Assembly: GCA_934746015.1 (NCBI GenBank)
Contig: CAKVEW010000002.1
Location: forward strand, 62,001 to 126,000
DNA length: 64,000 nucleotides
Reading direction: 5' to 3'
From: an uncultured Clostridium sp.
Lineage (GTDB): Bacteria > Bacillota > Clostridia > Clostridiales > Clostridiaceae
The translations under genes were made by a program, and so were the position numbers. The notes under the pieces were generated by a model. It had not been told where the DNA came from. It searched no databases and saw nothing but the letters and a program-made list of their open reading frames with translations. Below, in pieces: positions 62,242-64,000 of this stretch (positions are counted from its first letter, which is position 1; every line of letters begins with the position of its first letter).

Positions 62242-62734
62242 TTACGTGGATTTTTTGATGGTTACATATATTAAAAAAAATTATAGTATTTTAAATTATA
62301 ACTTTTTTACTTTCAGCAAGGCTGTAGATTATTGCACTGACAAATGGTCTTAGCAATAGTCATCTATCCGTTAAACTTATCTCCAGCTGGTAAAAGACCT
62401 TGATTTTTGACTGTACTTATATATTAACGCTGATTAATAAACAATTAGCTTTCGTTCAGCTTCGCATCACACATCTGGCTGTTTACTTGCAGTTCTTCTT
62501 TATACTCAATACCATGAATTTTACTCACAACACATAAAAATAATTTGAAATCACTTACTGAAAGATGATTCCGAGGTATCTGTCCTCATCTCTTTTAAGG
62601 CCCCCCACTTTACCGGCTCTTTACGATATTACTTGACATTCTCTTTAGGTAATAACAGTATGTCCTATATTTAATCATAACTATAATTATAAAAATTCAA
62701 CCATGCTTGGAAAGAACCTGTAAACCGATTACTT
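62242..62734. other. Non-coding region with possible IS-end remnants
   Basis: I find no intact gene. It is less AT-rich than the rest of the window around 62400-62640. In the minus sense TGTCAAGTAATATCGTAAAG (from 62640) is followed by a G-run; its first nine bases, TGTCAAGTA, also occur in the centre of the palindrome at 61129-61165. This may be a decayed insertion-sequence end of uncertain family. Confidence 0.4.
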
Positions 62735-64000
62735 TTATTCTATCTCACACTTTAAAACCTCATAAATTAATAGTATTTCATAAGAGCTTACTTCTATATG
62801 GTATTTAGATTCAATAATATAAAAAGCTTTTTTACTAAGTTCATAAAACTCTGTCGGAACTATTATATCTTCATTAACTTCGCCTTTATTTATCATTAAT
62901 CTTTCAATCATCATTGCTATATGTAAATTCAAATTCATACGTAAATGACTTGGCAATTTCTTTTTATAATATTCTTCATAACAAGCTAATACATTGTCAA
63001 TATCACTTATTACTTTTTTACAATCTAGAAAAGATAAAGCTGTTGCAATCCCTTCTGCTGAGAATAAGGAGACTATTTCCCCCCGTACATTTTCTAAAGT
63101 GCTACCTGTATTATCTTCTTTTAGTATTTGTTTTAATAAATACTCACATTGCTTATTAAGTATCTCTAGAACTGTGATACAGGGGATATAATTGCACTTA
63201 CATTCATTAGTAGTAATTATTAATTTTGTATTTTTTAGCTTGTGAATATTTTCCTCTTTCAATAAATCTTTCATTGATTTATAGTCCATTACAATAATTT
63301 CGTAGTCACTTTTTATATATTTTTTAAATATCTTACTAATTTTTTGTGCAACACCCATTCCCGAAATACAAGATATCACAATATTTGATTCTTTCGAAAT
63401 ACCTTCATAGTACTTCAACTGTATTTTAGATTCATCTATTATGTGTTTTGTTAGGCTATCAAAATCATAGTTTTGTTGAAGCTTCTCACCTATCGAAAGG
63501 GCAATACCCGTTGATACATTATTAATAATCGCTAGCTCTCCATAAAGATGATTCTTAATAGGTTCATAAAGCTGTTCTAGAGACCCCATATCTACCATCA
63601 ACAAAAAACCATACTTTGTATCAAATTGGTCAATATACTCTATAACTTTTTTCACAATACTTTCAGGATTGCAATATAAAGGCATATCAATTCCCTCAAA
63701 AAGGAAATCATTTAAGAGCGTATTAACAACGTCTGTAATACTAGATGCTGTATTCTTTCCATGACAAACTATTAAAGCTTTAATTTTTGTGCTATTACGT
63801 ACATAATCTAATAAAAAAACTCCTAATAAAAAGGTAGCAAGCTCTTTTGAGCTAAAATCATAATCTGTTAAGGAATCAATTAACTTATTTGCAATGTAGC
63901 ATGCATTTTCATTAATTCTTTTTAACTCATCCCACTTTTCTTTTATTAATATTACTACCTCTTTTTCTACTTGAAATTTGCTAAGATTCAAAATTAACAA
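62735..64000 (-). CDS. LevR/ManR-type PTS activator, C-terminal part (cut by window edge)
   Basis: 421 codons up to the window edge with no start; the frame continues past it. The visible order is the end of a PRD, a IIA-Man-like domain (IKALIVCHGKNTASSITDVV with its His), a GatB-like IIB domain (NIVISCISGMGVAQKISKIF with its Cys), and PRD2 (NLNLHIAMMIERLM with its His). That order is specific to LevR-type activators, whose N-terminal part is an AAA+ sigma-54 interaction domain, expected beyond the window. LevR proteins switch on mannose-family PTS operons with a -24/-12 promoter. Confidence 0.85.
   Translation of the reverse strand: MLILNLSKFQVEKEVVILIKEKWDELKRINENACYIANKLIDSLTDYDFSSKELATFLLGVFLLDYVRNSTKIKALIVCHGKNTASSITDVVNTLLNDFLFEGIDMPLYCNPESIVKKVIEYIDQFDTKYGFLLMVDMGSLEQLYEPIKNHLYGELAIINNVSTGIALSIGEKLQQNYDFDSLTKHIIDESKIQLKYYEGISKESNIVISCISGMGVAQKISKIFKKYIKSDYEIIVMDYKSMKDLLKEENIHKLKNTKLIITTNECKCNYIPCITVLEILNKQCEYLLKQILKEDNTGSTLENVRGEIVSLFSAEGIATALSFLDCKKVISDIDNVLACYEEYYKKKLPSHLRMNLNLHIAMMIERLMINKGEVNEDIIVPTEFYELSKKAFYIIESKYHIEVSSYEILLIYEVLKCEIE

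Noticed and set aside
1..64000. CRISPR arrays, tRNA or rRNA genes
   Set aside because: No regularly spaced repeats and no TpsiC-arm-like motif in a tRNA-like context were seen on either strand.

Overview
The window is very AT-rich, densely coded and mostly co-directional (most genes on the minus strand). Shine-Dalgarno sites are strong and rho-independent terminators frequent. Gene content (T-box-led gltX, glnS, corrinoid salvage genes under a cobalamin riboswitch, GerMN lipoprotein, CotA-like oxidase, mannose- and fructose-family PTS, bifunctional gshF) fits a low-GC endospore-forming Firmicute, most likely Clostridium sensu stricto. The genus is inferred from gene content and composition; no rRNA is present. 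I see no tRNA, rRNA or CRISPR array.

Region 1 (1-7,914) is a cobalamin block. btuF-btuC-btuD (import) follow a textbook sigma-A promoter, a cobalamin riboswitch and a terminator. Upstream lies a tight lower-ligand/nucleotide-loop operon cobT-cobU-cobS-(cobU-like)-cobC-cbiB-cobD with its own promoter. No corrin-ring genes are present, so the block supports corrinoid salvage and late assembly.

Region 2 (8,000-25,800) is mixed: an unknown protein, a membrane-anchored GH13 amylase, a HAD phosphatase with a DeoR regulator, a CPBP protease, glnS, DUF445, an ECF sigma factor with a DUF4179 anti-sigma-like partner and its own ECF-type promoter, GNAT, rsgA with a newly noticed leader peptide, several small envelope proteins (one, a GerMN lipoprotein, has ATT where its start codon should be), a small winged-helix protein between two 71-bp direct repeats, gltX with its T-box leader, and a split permease.

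Region 3 (25,800-47,800) holds a beta-helix surface protein, a GH3 enzyme, a membrane cluster (DUF2975, XRE regulator, DUF4173 fused to a Nudix-like domain, small membrane proteins), a pentapeptide/channel-like protein, a divergent MocR-alr pair, CorA, asnB, HAD enzymes, a DbpA-like helicase, a CotA-like multicopper oxidase, DedA and an M42 aminopeptidase.

Region 4 (47,800-64,000) is sugar uptake and stress. A PRD activator with fructose-type IIA-IIB-IIC and a KDPG aldolase may form a minimal uptake-to-cleavage route. An ArsR-MATE-gshF operon has two palindromic operator candidates. A mannose PTS (manX-Y-Z-DUF956) has a strong sigma-A promoter. Beyond it lies a decayed IS66 element, a second copy of the man-operon terminator region, and the C-terminal part of a LevR-type activator cut by the window edge. 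This arrangement suggests that a second PTS operon has been lost.
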